From Aphanomyces cochlioides (taxonomy: Eukaryota > Oomycota > Saprolegniomycetes > Saprolegniales > Verrucalvaceae): a stretch of 64,000 nucleotides of DNA. Positions 1 through 10,266 of the stretch are shown here, one piece after another. The notes under the pieces are model-generated. The model was not told the origin of the DNA and made no database searches. It was given only the letters and a program-made list of their open reading frames with translations. The position numbers and the translations under genes were made by a program. Position 1 is the first letter of the stretch; each line of letters starts with the position of its first letter. The stretch is from contig JAHQRK010000003.1 of assembly GCA_019828595.1 (NCBI GenBank), positions 806,001 to 870,000 on the forward strand, given 5' to 3'.

Positions 1-1
1 C

Positions 2-898
2 CCGTCTGATTGCTGCAGCGACTGTCAAAGCACTCCAGGATGTGTGGTTTACGCGTGGAGAGATGGCGTTTGCTACCACAAGAGTGCCAAAGGTGCCAGC
101 CAGTACGTCCCAGGTGTGATTTCAGTGGCCATCCCATCGTCAGAGCGTCAGTGTGGAGTCCTCGAGCAAGACACGGATTATCCTGGCAACGACATTACAC
201 GAACAGACACCAACACCGCTGAAAAGTGCTGCGAATTGTGTTCGACGAATCCCAAATGTGTCGTCTCCGTTTGGTACAACGGAGCTTGCTACCTCAAAGA
301 CAAGATTGGCAGCAAGGTCAAAGTAAAGGCTGCCAAAGCGTACCGCGTCAACTCTTCCAACAAACCCACCGCTGCACCAACTCCTCCACCATCTAATGGA
401 GATCTTGGCGCTCAATTGGTCTATCAGCTCAGCATCATTCGCCAAGCCCATGGTTTGAATGCTGTCGAATATGACTACGATATGGCAAAGCAAATGCAAG
501 CGTGGGCTGACGATTGCTCCCAGCACCCTCAAGGTGGTCATGGTGGTCCTTATGGCGTCCAGAACTTGGCACCTGCTTTGGAATGCGGCGACGACTGCAT
601 GAAACAAGAAGGTCCTTCGTGGTGGTGGTATGATGAAATCAAGAACTGGGATTTCAACTCCAACAGTTGTGCCGATGAAAGTGGCGCCAACGGTGGCTGT
701 GGCCATTTCCAAAACTCTCTCGGCACGTGGGTCACGGCCATGGGTTGTGGCTGGTCTTCTTGCTACAACCCAAACATTGGTCGCAATGATCCATTGGTGT
801 GGTGCAATTACCGTGGCAATGGTAACGACGTTGCGATTCCACGACCAAAGAAAGATTTGAACACCATCCACGCTGAGCTCACCGCAGCATTCAAGTAA
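2..898 (+). CDS. Secreted PAN/Apple-CAP protein, 5' end outside window
   Basis: The reading frame is open from the left edge, so the N terminus and signal peptide lie outside the window. Two PAN/Apple-like modules of the oomycete CBEL type come first: the tail of one (DCCSDC, then GVCYHK) and a complete one (TDYPGNDI, CCELC, GACYLKDKIG). A Thr/Pro-rich linker (AAPTPPPSN) leads into a CAP/SCP domain with the typical GHFQN, W-V-T-A-MGCGW and VWCNYRGNG signatures. PAN modules bind carbohydrate or protein, and CAP domains are secreted; a wall-associated or apoplastic role is inferred. No intron is needed in the visible part. The stop is TAA after AAFK. Confidence 0.85.
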   Translation, partial: PSDCCSDCQSTPGCVVYAWRDGVCYHKSAKGASQYVPGVISVAIPSSERQCGVLEQDTDYPGNDITRTDTNTAEKCCELCSTNPKCVVSVWYNGACYLKDKIGSKVKVKAAKAYRVNSSNKPTAAPTPPPSNGDLGAQLVYQLSIIRQAHGLNAVEYDYDMAKQMQAWADDCSQHPQGGHGGPYGVQNLAPALECGDDCMKQEGPSWWWYDEIKNWDFNSNSCADESGANGGCGHFQNSLGTWVTAMGCGWSSCYNPNIGRNDPLVWCNYRGNGNDVAIPRPKKDLNTIHAELTAAFK

Positions 899-1095
899 CT
901 CTCCAAGTAATTAACAAGTATTTGTGTCATGTAACGCATGTCGATACAAGCAGTTTGAGCTAGAGCTAGGACTTGCGACGACCCCCGAGTTGTGGGGATT
1001 GCCTCGACCTAACATAGCTGACAGCTAGCAAAGATTGCAAGCTCAAGAGGTGGCGACTGCTTAGAAGGGGAGATGGAATGTACATGTTTTTGTGT

Positions 1096-2272
1096 TTACA
1101 AATAGAGGGAGGCCATGGTGGCAAATCCAACGACAGCAGCTCCGACGGTCGAGACGACAGAGGCACTAGTGGCGCTCGTTGTCGAAGGGGCCGAGGTCGT
1201 ACCCGTTGTTGAGGTGTTTTGGATCACAGGTGGAGCCGACGTGACATTCGTTTTGTCAGGGTCGACGGCGCTTGGAGAGAGCGAGAGGGAAGAAAAGTGC
1301 GCTTTCATGATGCCTTGAGAGTCGTAGATACCAAAGTTCGCTTCGACTGTGTTGGGGTCCTTCTCTTGGACGGTCTTCCACGAGTCGTCAAAGGCGGCAA
1401 AGTAGTAGTACTTGAGGTTGTGCGTGTTGGCAAAGTTGACCAAGTCCACGAGGTATTTCTACAATCAGCACGCTTAAGCAAGGCTTGTGCATTGAGCATA
1501 CCGCTTGGTTTTCAGGGCTTGCGACCGAGGCATTGGCATTGCGGCCACCTGACGCCCAGCCAGTTTCACTGATTTGAATTTCTTTGCCCTTGGCGATGGC
1601 TGTCAAGTTGTCGAGCTTGAGGCGGAAGTTGACCATGGCTGTTTCAATCGCAGCCGGCTCCCAGAATGGGAACTCATTCGCTTGAATTACGTCCACGACA
1701 TCAAGAACTTGGGGATATTGCACGAAAGAGTCGACAATGTCGGCAATCGTGACGTTCAACTTGATGTTGTTGGTCTGCAAGAATGTCTTGACTTGCTTGA
1801 AATACGCAATCGCCTACACAACCGTGAGCTTAAACCAAGTAAGCCTGGTGAATAATCAAACCTGGTCAGGCGTGAGATCCTTGCGGTACAAGTTTTCACT
1901 TCCAACATGCAATCCAATGACATTGCTGTCAATTAATCCCTTGGTGATGAGTTGCTGCAACGCATTTTGTTCCGCTTGAAGACTCGCGGGGTCTTTTGTG
2001 ACCCACATGCCGAGCCACACTTTAAGGCCAGCTTTTTTAGCAGCATTCAGGACCAATTCACCCTGGTTGCAATCCGAGAGACTGTAGATGCGGACGCGAG
2101 GAGCGACGGCCGCCACACGAACCATATCGGTGTCAACTTGATATTGCGATTTGCATCGCTTTGGGTCCCAGTCCGCGCCTTGGCGGGCGTTGTAGTTCAA
2201 GCCATAGAGCTTAAAATCCAAGGCGCAGGCCGAGGCCGCGAGGAAACAGAGCGCAGAGAGCAATCGGACCAT
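1096..2272 (-). CDS. GPI-type GH17 beta-1,3-glucanase
   Basis: Three exons (2272-1862, 1813-1502, 1458-1096) join in phase to give 361 residues; the introns are 48 and 43 nt. The protein starts with a signal peptide (MVRLLSALCFLAASACA) and the GH17 opening LYGLNYNARQG. The nucleophile region ISETGWASGG is intact; the acid/base region reads VGSEN instead of the usual VGNE. The C terminus is Ser/Thr-rich and ends in a hydrophobic tail (VVGFATMASLYL), as in GPI-anchored glucanases. It probably hydrolyses or remodels beta-1,3-glucan, the main wall polymer of oomycetes. ATG at 2272 is chosen because it starts the signal peptide. Confidence 0.9.
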
Positions 2273-2578
2273 GACTTAGCTGCGTAAGTGCTCTCAACTT
2301 TATGAATGTGATGCATACAGCACGCATGGAACATGGTAATGTTCGTCTTGGGTAGTGAGTAATAGGTTTAACCTATAGAAAAACGTGCTTGGATATCTCA
2401 TACTGACCAATCGAAACACAAAATTACATGTCTCGATTCTCCATCCCATCATGGCCCCAATCGTGAAATCAAGAGAAATAGACCTCGTCTGGATTTACAA
2501 ATTTATACACCAACAGAGTATACGTTTTTTCATGGATTAGGAATCATGACGTGGCAGCACAGATTGCAAGAATTCGAC
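2273..2578. other. Intergenic, no gene seen
   Basis: This stretch lies between the 5' end of the GH17 gene and the 3' end of the CULT-MRH gene. It is AT-rich with no supportable ORF; it should contain the GH17 promoter and the 3' UTR of its neighbour. Confidence 0.5.
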
Positions 2579-3974
2579 TCAGCGACCAGAAATTGACGTC
2601 ACGACCGAAAGCGACTGCGCCCACTTGAGCTCTGGACTGTCTTCAGCAATTGTAGTGGGCCACACGAGCGAATAAAAGACGGGAAGAATGGCGTTGTCGT
2701 GGTCGGCAGCAAGGGTCTTCGCACATGCCTTTTCGAGTTTCTTGGTCACGGCGGCGTCCGGGTTCTTGGGCTTGCTCTGGCATAGATCAGGCACGCAAAC
2801 ACGCAAGACATAGGAGCACAGGCTAGGCTCATCGATCGTATCCACAGTGACATCCTAGAATGACAGGATTCATGTCAGGATAAGCGAAATTGGGAGAGAG
2901 GTACATGTTGTTCTGGACAACAGACGTATTTGACAGTCGTGCTTCGAAGCTTTCCATTCTCATCGCAATGCTACAACGAGAGGTCATGTATCTTCCGATT
3001 GCTCTTGGCGGTCGTACCTGTCCCCCACTAAAATGATGGATAATTTCTTTGTCATTGCTGCGATCTTCAGAGTAATGGCCTAAACTCCAGTCGCTCGGCT
3101 TGGTTCCATCCGCTTCCTGTGAATTCAATTGAGAGTCTCATACGACCAGATCACTCAAACCTCGTGGTATTGTCGAATTTCGTTCTTGTAGCAATGCTGA
3201 TAGGACCACCATCCATTCGACATGACGTGGCACTTTTGGTAAGAAAATGACGAGTCAACAATCTCAGATAGTTTGGCTCGAGTGCCTTTCTTCGCTTTTC
3301 CTGCACCGTTCATGTGATTTTCTGTCTCCATCATGCATTGTTCTTGGAGAACATGCGTAAATTTCCACCTAGAGAGCCATTTAGAGCAAATATAGGCGGA
3401 AAGTCTTACCCGACATGCTTGGCACAACGTGGACAGGTCAAGGAGCGCCAGTTGTATGCGTCAAAGAAGGTGTCTTGTTGTGTAAATGAATCTGTTGGGA
3501 TAGCTTCGGAATCAACGAAGGACGCCAGTTCAAATTCGACGCCTGACGGGTTGTCAAAGTAAACCACTTCGCCGTTTGTGCCAAGGGATGCTTCCGCCCG
3601 AGTGTACTTGGCTCTCGCTTTGGATTCGGATGGTAGGTTCTGATAGTGGCTACGTATCAGAATGATATGATGAAGCCTTTCACCGAGTGCAAGACGTACT
3701 GTTTCCACGCTAGATGCGCACCGCAATAGCGGCAACGCACCGAGATGCCCGAGCTATCGAGCGTTTTGTGATCTTCGTCGTCAGGGACAATTGAAACGAG
3801 AGAGTTGGAGGCCGCAGTTGCAGGAGAACGTTGCGCTTCCCCATCTGCGCCAATCACAACCTCTTCCCGTGATCTCTGTGGCTTGATGTTTGCCCTCGTG
3901 GGCTCATTTCTTGGAGCTTCTTCGGCACAGGCCACGGCGAAAGCCAAAGCGACGACGAGCTTCGTCAAATTCAT
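2579..3974 (-). CDS. Secreted CULT-MRH fusion protein
   Basis: Six exons (3974-3700, 3649-3410, 3368-3161, 3116-3018, 2970-2905, 2854-2579) give 387 residues; all five introns are 41 to 50 nt. A signal peptide (MNLTKLVVALAFAVACA) precedes a CULT domain, the cereblon thalidomide-binding fold: zinc pairs CRYC near residue 81 and CPRC near 164, with AYNW and HVGWKF. Two tryptophans of the cereblon aromatic cage seem kept and the first is replaced by Phe. The second half is an MRH mannose-6-phosphate-receptor-like domain close to OS-9: the WW motif (NGWWSYQHC), RQYH, and Q, R, E and Y ligands in GGQHC, LRSTTVKY, DEPSLC and CSYV. MRH domains bind mannose of N-glycans in ER quality control. No KDEL-like ending is seen. 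ATG at 3974 is used; the extension upstream has only a TTG. Confidence 0.85.
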
Positions 3975-4010
3975 CACGAGCAAAGATGGCAGAGTGTGGA
4001 AAAACGAGTT

Positions 4011-4037
4011 ATCCGGATATTTCAGTCATATCCGGAT
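4011..4037. promoter_or_regulatory. Paired ATCCGGAT palindromes
   Basis: Two copies of the 8-bp palindrome ATCCGGAT (4011-4018 and 4030-4037) lie 37 to 63 bp upstream of the CULT-MRH start codon. The same motif recurs upstream of other genes in the window. Regulatory function is inferred. Confidence 0.4.
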
Positions 4038-4283
4038 AAATCAACCAAATGAAATTCATCATGACGTGGCACTTGGAGCTGAGCTGTCGTGCCCCAATGC
4101 CGCAATAGAAAAGCTTGTATTTCGGCCATTTTATCGACAACGATCAGTCTAGCAATGTCCTCGTCAATTAGGCTGGATGAGTCTCCTTTGTTCGCCACAT
4201 CAAGACTATTCTGAGTGTGTATTGATGTATTTGCATCAATGTTCACACGACAAAAATATGCTGTAATCTGTGGGGGATCTCAG

Positions 4284-4737
4284 TGGAGGCATGAGCCTCC
4301 CACGAGGACATCACGTTCATCTTTCGAGGCCCTATGGACATTTACAACATTGTGATCTTCCATACCAAGGATACTTTGATCTGGTGTGTGGCATGTGCGG
4401 GTGGTCAAGCAGCAAGATCTTTGTTACCAAAGTGAAAATGGACGCCGGTGGACTTCCAGCCATTTGGGCTCTGATTGCACTAGTGGTGCGGGCGAATTCG
4501 CAACTGCCGCGGCATGAGCGATCCAGGTGAATGCGGCGAGCTCGCCACTGCTGAAGCCATCACGAAAGACACGACAACGTTGTCGACTCACAACTACTGG
4601 CTCAACGCAAATCCATCCGATGGTCATGACACTTGGGGCACGAGTCCAACCAATGCACCCGGCACGTTCGTCACCATTCTGGACCAAGCGTCAGGAGTTA
4701 ACAAGGTGTTGCAGCTCAGTCGCGTTACTGTAAGCTT
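4284..4737 (+). pseudogene. Decayed Tos1-like glucanase fragment
   Basis: The sequence is clearly homologous to the intact PAN-Tos1 gene at 5889-7325. A fragment matching its VTFVFRGPMDIYNI region runs into one matching GWSGSKIFITKVKMD, so about 300 bp found in the intact copy are missing. Pieces recognisable as KVKMDAGGLPAIWAL, ECGELATAEAIT and LATHNYWLNANPS-like text lie in different frames. The conserved GELDIAEAI acidic motif has become GELATAEAI, which removes its aspartate. No start codon or PAN modules are left. It is a truncated, frameshifted paralogue. Confidence 0.75.
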
Positions 4738-5888
4738 TGACATCACCTCAAGCGATGAACCAGCTTATCCAAGTCAAAGTTTAACTTCAGATTCGTGTTG
4801 GATCAATCTTCACCGTAATAAACGGTGGTGCTACCGATCATTGTGTTTTGTGCTTTGAACTTCTAGATGTGAATTCACGACTTCCCGACAATGTTGCAGC
4901 TTATGGATGGTGATATCGCCGCGATCAGGCAGTTGCGAGACTCTTACTCTCCACATCGCGGGATTGATTCCCCCGTTATCCATTTCTTCCCCCAAAATAG
5001 CAAACTCTATAGATGGGTCGATGTCATGCGAGTAACTTCATCCCAGTACAATTGAAGGCATCGTCGATTTGTCTGGGACGACAATGTCAACGGGATCCGG
5101 AGGGCTAAACGAACGAGCTGCTCAAACACGCAGCACTTGGTGATTGCTGGAGTGGCTACACTGGTTTAGTCCTAGGTGAGATGAATCAACGACATGGTGC
5201 ACACACAGCCTCAATGTCCATGTGTAAGCGATCATTCTATTCAACTCGAGCCACCACAGGTTTATCACCACGACAACTGTAACCTTGAGATCTGACTCAC
5301 TCGTTGGGGGCGCAATCCCAAACGTGTGCAGTCTCCTGCTCGATCCAACAATCGTTTCAAAGTGCGCAGAGATCCAGTCGTCTTGACCAAGTCCATGACC
5401 ACGTATACATTGCCTGGACATTTCGCCATGTGAGTTTTCTCCGGTTCTACAAGTTTTCTGTCAGCTCTTCCATCGTGTGATGGCTCATTACACACGATCC
5501 AAGTTGTACAATCATACCTTGCGCACAAGTTGTCGCAAAGGAAAGGAGGACCTCGCGAAGCTCTGCAATGTTTCTCATGATCGCTGTTCATGAGATTTCC
5601 AGTCTCGACATATCATCGTCCAGTGCGAGACTGGCCTCTCACCTGCATGCATGTACGGGACGGGCAGTCCTCCGACGAGACTTTGCAGTGCGACCTCCTA
5701 TACACTCGACTGGAAACTGGATCGATATAATCTCATGGATCGGTCGTCGTTTGGATCGACAGATGGCCAGGACAAAGGCCTTTACGTCTGGACTATAGCA
5801 ACAGATTGCACTGTCATCGTCGCGTGGAGGCTCAAGATGCTGATTACAATCAAAGCTTCATTTTCAATTCCACTAGACTGTGTGAAGA
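4738..5888. other. Intergenic, no convincing gene
   Basis: Open frames on the minus strand (5122-5421 and 5265-5591) overlap in different frames, have no recognisable domain and no convincing splice partners. I see no repeat. The last part must hold the promoter of the PAN-Tos1 gene. Confidence 0.4.
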
Positions 5889-7325
5889 ATGCGGCCATTC
5901 CTGTGGTTGAGTCTTATGGCGGCGTCGGTGGCGGCCGATTGCTCAGCAATCCAGGACAACACCGACTACTATGGCAACGATATTGCGAACGTCGCCCGCC
6001 CGTCCGCCGAGCATTGCTGCGCCGACTGCCTTGCAAATCCAAACTGTGTCGTGGCAGTCTGGTGGGATGGCGTTTGCTACCTCAAGAACAAAATCGGCAC
6101 CAAGTCATCCACGACTGGAGCTCGAGCTGTCATTCCAAACAGAGCGGAGGCAACCTCGTGCCCTCCCATCCAGGAAAACACCGACTACTACGGCAATGAT
6201 ATCGCGAACGTTGCTCGTCCATCCGCTGATTACTGCTGCGCGGATTGTCTCGCCAATACGAGCTGTGTGGCTACTGTTTGGTGGGATGGCGTCTGCTACC
6301 TCAAGAACAAAATCGGGGCCAAGTCGTCACTGACAGGAGCCCGAGCCGTCATCCCAACGAGAACGACTCAATCCACGCCAGCTCCAGCTAGTGCTCCGAA
6401 AAACTCTTTGCCTGTGAGCAACGTCCGAGCTGGATTCACCTATCCTTCCAACTACCGCAGTGGCTCGTACAACATGGTCACCGACTTGAATGGATGCCAA
6501 AAACGAAGTGTGTCGAGTGCTAGCCCGATCGCCCCGTACCACGAAGATGTCACGTTTGTCTTCCGCGGGCCGATGGACATTTACAACATTGCGATCTTTC
6601 AGCCGGCCAGCGATCGCTCTTGGTCTCGCGTTTCGAGCTACGACCGATCGAGTGACGCGTCCAACTTGGTGTTCATGAACAACGCCAACCCTCAAAAGTA
6701 CAATGGCCGGTCACCGCAAGGCTACGCCACCAGTGACGGCGTCGGGTTCACCACCTCGGCCACGAAGTTTGGTGGTCGTCTAAACGATGGATCGAATCCA
6801 AGTAACATCTACGGCGGTCCTGGTGTAGCCACAGGGGCGGAAGTCAACATCATGCTTCCATCCGTGTGCAATTCCAACTCTTGCAAAGGAGCGTTTGATC
6901 CCGTGTACGGTCTGCGCGGTTGGTCGGGCAGCAAGATCTTCATCACAAAGGTGAAAATGGACACCGGTGGCCTTCCAGCCATTTGGGCTCTCAACGCTCA
7001 AGTGGTCCGGGCAAACCAATACGGCTGCAACTGCCGCGGCGTGGGCGATCCTGGTGGATGCGGCGAGCTCGACATTGCCGAAGCCATCACAAAGGGCTCA
7101 AACACCCTCGCGACTCACAACTACTGGCTCAATGCCAACCCATCGACCGGCCACGATACGTGGACAACACGTCCAACGAATGGCGCGGCGACCTTTGTCA
7201 CCATCATGGACGAAGCGTCTGGTGTGATCAAAGTCTTGCAGCTCAATGGCGACGACTTTGCAAGTTTCAACGTCAACTCGATCTCCAAGCAGGCGATGAA
7301 CCAGCTCATCCAAGTCAAAGTATAG
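5889..7325 (+). CDS. Secreted double-PAN Tos1-like beta-glucanase
   Basis: A single exon encodes 478 residues. A signal peptide (MRPFLWLSLMAASVAA) is followed by two near-identical PAN/Apple modules (about 20-85 and 92-155; each has TDYYGNDIANVARPS, a CC-x2-C-L cluster and GVCYLKNKIG). A linker rich in Pro/Ala leads to a Tos1-type glucanase domain (the family of yeast Tos1/YJL171C, related to GH16): RGPMDIYNI, GGLPAIWALNAQ, CNCRGVGDPGGCGELDIAEAI with its acidic cluster, and THNYWLNANPS. It probably acts on beta-1,3-glucan and is tethered to polysaccharide by the PAN modules. The high identity of the two PANs suggests a recent internal duplication. A decayed paralogue lies just upstream. Confidence 0.85.
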   Translation: MRPFLWLSLMAASVAADCSAIQDNTDYYGNDIANVARPSAEHCCADCLANPNCVVAVWWDGVCYLKNKIGTKSSTTGARAVIPNRAEATSCPPIQENTDYYGNDIANVARPSADYCCADCLANTSCVATVWWDGVCYLKNKIGAKSSLTGARAVIPTRTTQSTPAPASAPKNSLPVSNVRAGFTYPSNYRSGSYNMVTDLNGCQKRSVSSASPIAPYHEDVTFVFRGPMDIYNIAIFQPASDRSWSRVSSYDRSSDASNLVFMNNANPQKYNGRSPQGYATSDGVGFTTSATKFGGRLNDGSNPSNIYGGPGVATGAEVNIMLPSVCNSNSCKGAFDPVYGLRGWSGSKIFITKVKMDTGGLPAIWALNAQVVRANQYGCNCRGVGDPGGCGELDIAEAITKGSNTLATHNYWLNANPSTGHDTWTTRPTNGAATFVTIMDEASGVIKVLQLNGDDFASFNVNSISKQAMNQLIQVKV

Positions 7326-7575
7326 CACCCTTGACTAACCCAAGTAATAGTGGAGGGGGGCTTTTAGATTGCTGGAGACGCTTGCCAAGGGTGGATAAAG
7401 ACGTAGTCGAGTGTCGAATCAGTGGATTTGGCCATGGATTGTGCCTCGTTTCGACATTCCGAGCATTACAATTCGTAGCTCTTCTTTTCCAGTTTGATTG
7501 GCCAAGTGAACTTGCCCATTGGACCAACGTCGAGCAATCTTCAAGTCACAAGGTCTCGACAACGCCGCCGACAGC

Positions 7576-8580
7576 ATGATCAAGCCGAATCCTCGCTTTG
7601 GCGTCATTTGCTGTGTGATTACCAACTTGATCTGGGGCGTCTGTCCGATCTACTGGAAGCAAATCACGCAAGCGCCGTACCTCCAGCTCCTCTGCCACCG
7701 AATTGTGTGGGCGCTCCCGACGCTGCTCATCTTCCTCACAGCCACTTGTCAGATTCAGAAACTATGGACCGCCTTGTGCGACTGGAAACTTGTCCTGCGG
7801 TATGCCATCTCGGGGATCATGCTCGGAGCGACACTCTTTCTCACAGTATGGGCGGTCAATTCCGGACATATCGTCGAGATGAGCCTGGCCTTCTTTATCA
7901 ATCCACTATTTAATGTCCTCCTCGGAGTCCTGTACCTACGAGAGACCTTGCGCCGGTGGCAATGGGTTTCTGTCGCCTGTGCAGCTGTCGGCGTGCTCGT
8001 CGTGGCCATCTCGTACGGCCAAGTTCCATGGATCGCTTTGGGAATTGCTCTCAACTTTAGTGTCTATGGCCTCGTGAAGAAACTTGCTCCTTTGGATTCC
8101 GTCACTGGCGTCACGATTGAGCTCACTCTTTTGTTCATCCCTGCCATTATCTACTTGAACACTTGCCACAACAAAGTCTTTGGTCACTTGGACACCAAGA
8201 CGGATCTTTTGTTGGTTGGTGCTGGCATCTTCCCGACTGCAATTCCTTACGTGCTCTTTTCAGCATCCGCTCAACACATTTCGATGCTTCTCCTGGGCGT
8301 GCTGCAGTATATTCAGCCAACGGGACACTTCCTCATCGGTGTCTTCATGTACAATGAACCGTTCTCGACGTACAAACTGATCGGATTTATTATTGTCTGG
8401 GTGGCCCTTGGTATGTTCACAGTCGAGAGCATTGTCTACCACCGCCAGGAGGCATCAACTCCTCCCATCTCCCCAAGCTCACACTCTGCCGAGTTTGTCC
8501 AAGTCGACGACGGCGCTATGAAATCGCCCCAGGCCAAGTACAATGCCTCTGTGTCTCCAAATATCATCAAGACCGTCTAG
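7576..8580 (+). CDS. RarD/EamA-family drug/metabolite transporter
   Basis: An intronless 334-residue protein with about ten hydrophobic helices in two repeated halves. The opening GVICCVITNLIWGVCPIYWKQ and the run LCHRIVW match the bacterial RarD subfamily of EamA (DMT) transporters. A hydrophilic Ser/Pro tail follows the last helix. The cargo of RarD proteins is not settled, so none is assigned. ATG at 7576 is used because the longer frame begins with TTG. The lack of introns among intron-rich neighbours and the bacterial subfamily make an old transfer from bacteria possible. Confidence 0.85.
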   Translation: MIKPNPRFGVICCVITNLIWGVCPIYWKQITQAPYLQLLCHRIVWALPTLLIFLTATCQIQKLWTALCDWKLVLRYAISGIMLGATLFLTVWAVNSGHIVEMSLAFFINPLFNVLLGVLYLRETLRRWQWVSVACAAVGVLVVAISYGQVPWIALGIALNFSVYGLVKKLAPLDSVTGVTIELTLLFIPAIIYLNTCHNKVFGHLDTKTDLLLVGAGIFPTAIPYVLFSASAQHISMLLLGVLQYIQPTGHFLIGVFMYNEPFSTYKLIGFIIVWVALGMFTVESIVYHRQEASTPPISPSSHSAEFVQVDDGAMKSPQAKYNASVSPNIIKTV

Positions 8581-8703
8581 CCAAATGCGGATTTGTTGAT
8601 CTCCCCCTGCGTCTTCTCCAAGAACCTACTTGCAATCGCCTTGAGCATCAAGACAAACTACATTAAAGATGAATATACGTCTGCTCCTTCTGGCGACCGC
8701 AGG

Positions 8704-9435
8704 TTATGGACAGTACGTCACGAGCAGAGTTTCATCCGCTGGACAGTCTTTCATCTTCAAATCGTCGTAGGGATAGTTGTAAGCATCTTCGCACAAGTCG
8801 TGGAGACAACGAACATCGTGGCAATTCCCTTTGGTCGGGTCGTTGTTGTATTTTGTCGGCAGGATGGACACGGGGACGTTGTAGCCTGGGCGACCGCCGT
8901 TTACGTCCAAGCACTGCTGATGGCTGCGACCTTCGCCGCAGTTGGGAGGAATAATGCTGATGTCATACCACAGCTTGTCTTCCTTCTTGCTCACCTCGAC
9001 GAGAGTTACCTCGGGGGATTTCGTGTGGCGAAACATTGGATGTTCGTCCACTTCGAGCCAGTGGTCGCACGTTTCTCCAGATCCAAGTTGACAAATTTGC
9101 TCGTCGACTTTATGGAGGTCGATCTCGTAGGGGCAATGATTCGCAAAGCTCATCGTGGTTCCATTCGCACTTTTTCCAGAGGATTGAATGAAAGCAGCCA
9201 TTGCCCCCTCTTTCGCTGTCGAGGGACCGGCCTTGTCTTTGAGCCAGCACACGCCATCGTGCCAAACATAAAGACGGCACGGAGGCTTAGCTTTGCACTC
9301 GTCGTAGCAGTCATCAGCATTGTCGTGAGGAACAGAGTCAAGATCGTTCCCAAGGTAGTCAGTATCATCGTGATACTCAATTGCCGAGGCAATCGCTGTA
9401 AGTGCAAGCCAGAGGTGCGCTTTGAGGACTTTCAT
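8704..9435 (-). CDS. Secreted PAN/Apple-thaumatin-like protein
   Basis: A single exon of 243 residues. A signal peptide (MKVLKAHLWLALTAIASA) precedes one PAN module (DDTDYLGNDLDSV, CYDEC, GVCWLKDKAG). The C-terminal two thirds look thaumatin-like: FANHCPYEIDL, LWYDISIIPPNCGEG, CHDVRC, and the ending LLVTYCP, close to the family's usual V-T-F-C-P. Thaumatin-like proteins often bind or cut beta-glucan. ATG at 9435 is chosen because it starts the signal peptide; the frame upstream has no good start. This is the third gene in 10 kb that uses a PAN module as a tether. Confidence 0.8.
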   Translation of the reverse strand: MKVLKAHLWLALTAIASAIEYHDDTDYLGNDLDSVPHDNADDCYDECKAKPPCRLYVWHDGVCWLKDKAGPSTAKEGAMAAFIQSSGKSANGTTMSFANHCPYEIDLHKVDEQICQLGSGETCDHWLEVDEHPMFRHTKSPEVTLVEVSKKEDKLWYDISIIPPNCGEGRSHQQCLDVNGGRPGYNVPVSILPTKYNNDPTKGNCHDVRCLHDLCEDAYNYPYDDLKMKDCPADETLLVTYCP

Positions 9436-10266
9436 TGCACCTGTTCGAATGCAAAATGCGTCGCCAAGATGGTGAGCACGATGGGAAGCACCTAACACAT
9501 GTAATATCCTTGGGCTGGAGTCACGACACCGCTTCACACAGTGTGAAAGCGTGATAGCGCAAAATCCTCGTCGAAGCGAACAAAGCCATCAAGGATTCTC
9601 GATCAAAACCAATAAGCTTTCTTCCAACTAGGTATCCGCGCGACTTCGTCTGCACACATGATGATTCTCCACTATTGCCGGAAACAATATCACGGCGTGA
9701 CGAGTACTGTAGCTCCCCTTTGAAACAACAGGCTAGCATGCAAAACGCTTCGGGGAATGCACTCTCTTTCTTACGAACTGTAGCTATATTCGAGTCCGTG
9801 CACTCGAGAATGTACAGAAGAAAGATAAGGAAAGGTGTTGTAGGGATCGCCCCTGGTCTACTATTCGGAACGCCATGGCAGCGGCAGCAGGCATAACTAT
9901 TCACGTGGTGGCCATGCAGTTCAAACTCTTGGGGAAAATGAATTCATTCCTTGTTTGAGATGCAAAATTTGCCGTGTGTATTTTCACAGCTAGGGCCTCC
10001 TCCGGTGGTTCCATTGAGCTTTCTGGAACTCTCAAGAAGATGCAATGCCCGACACGAAACGTATTCCAGGTGAAGTCCATCGTCATGTGGATATCACCCT
10101 ACAAAAGTGTCGGTGCAAAGTGTGTCTAATGGATTTGGAAAGATTTGATTGGTTGAAAAGTTGAAAGACAGCTTTGATTGGCTATTCAAAATCGATGAAT
10201 CTCCAAGTTGTCAAGTTGAGTTGACCATTTTTGACACGCTTGACGAGTTTTCCTGCAGTACGACGG
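9436..10266. other. Intergenic, uncertain small ORFs
   Basis: A minus frame at 9901-10086 (61 codons from ATG) and an overlapping plus frame at 9990-10120 both look weakly coding, but neither has a domain or convincing splice sites. I annotate no gene here. Several ATTGG (CCAAT-type) boxes occur at 10150-10190, before the next gene. Confidence 0.4.

Noticed and set aside
140..871. 243-codon minus frame
   Set aside because: Antisense to the PAN-CAP gene, with no domain.
4022..4246. Minus ORF of 74 codons upstream of CULT-MRH
   Set aside because: Begins at GTG, no domain, overlaps the ATCCGGAT pair; no splice site connects it to the gene.
4940..5000. GGGATTGATTCCC stem that recalls a tRNA T arm
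   Set aside because: Lacks the TTC loop and no acceptor or anticodon stem can be folded around it by eye.
9521..9904. 127-codon minus frame
   Set aside because: Starts at a non-ATG codon, no domain, Cys/Ser-rich composition typical of chance frames.
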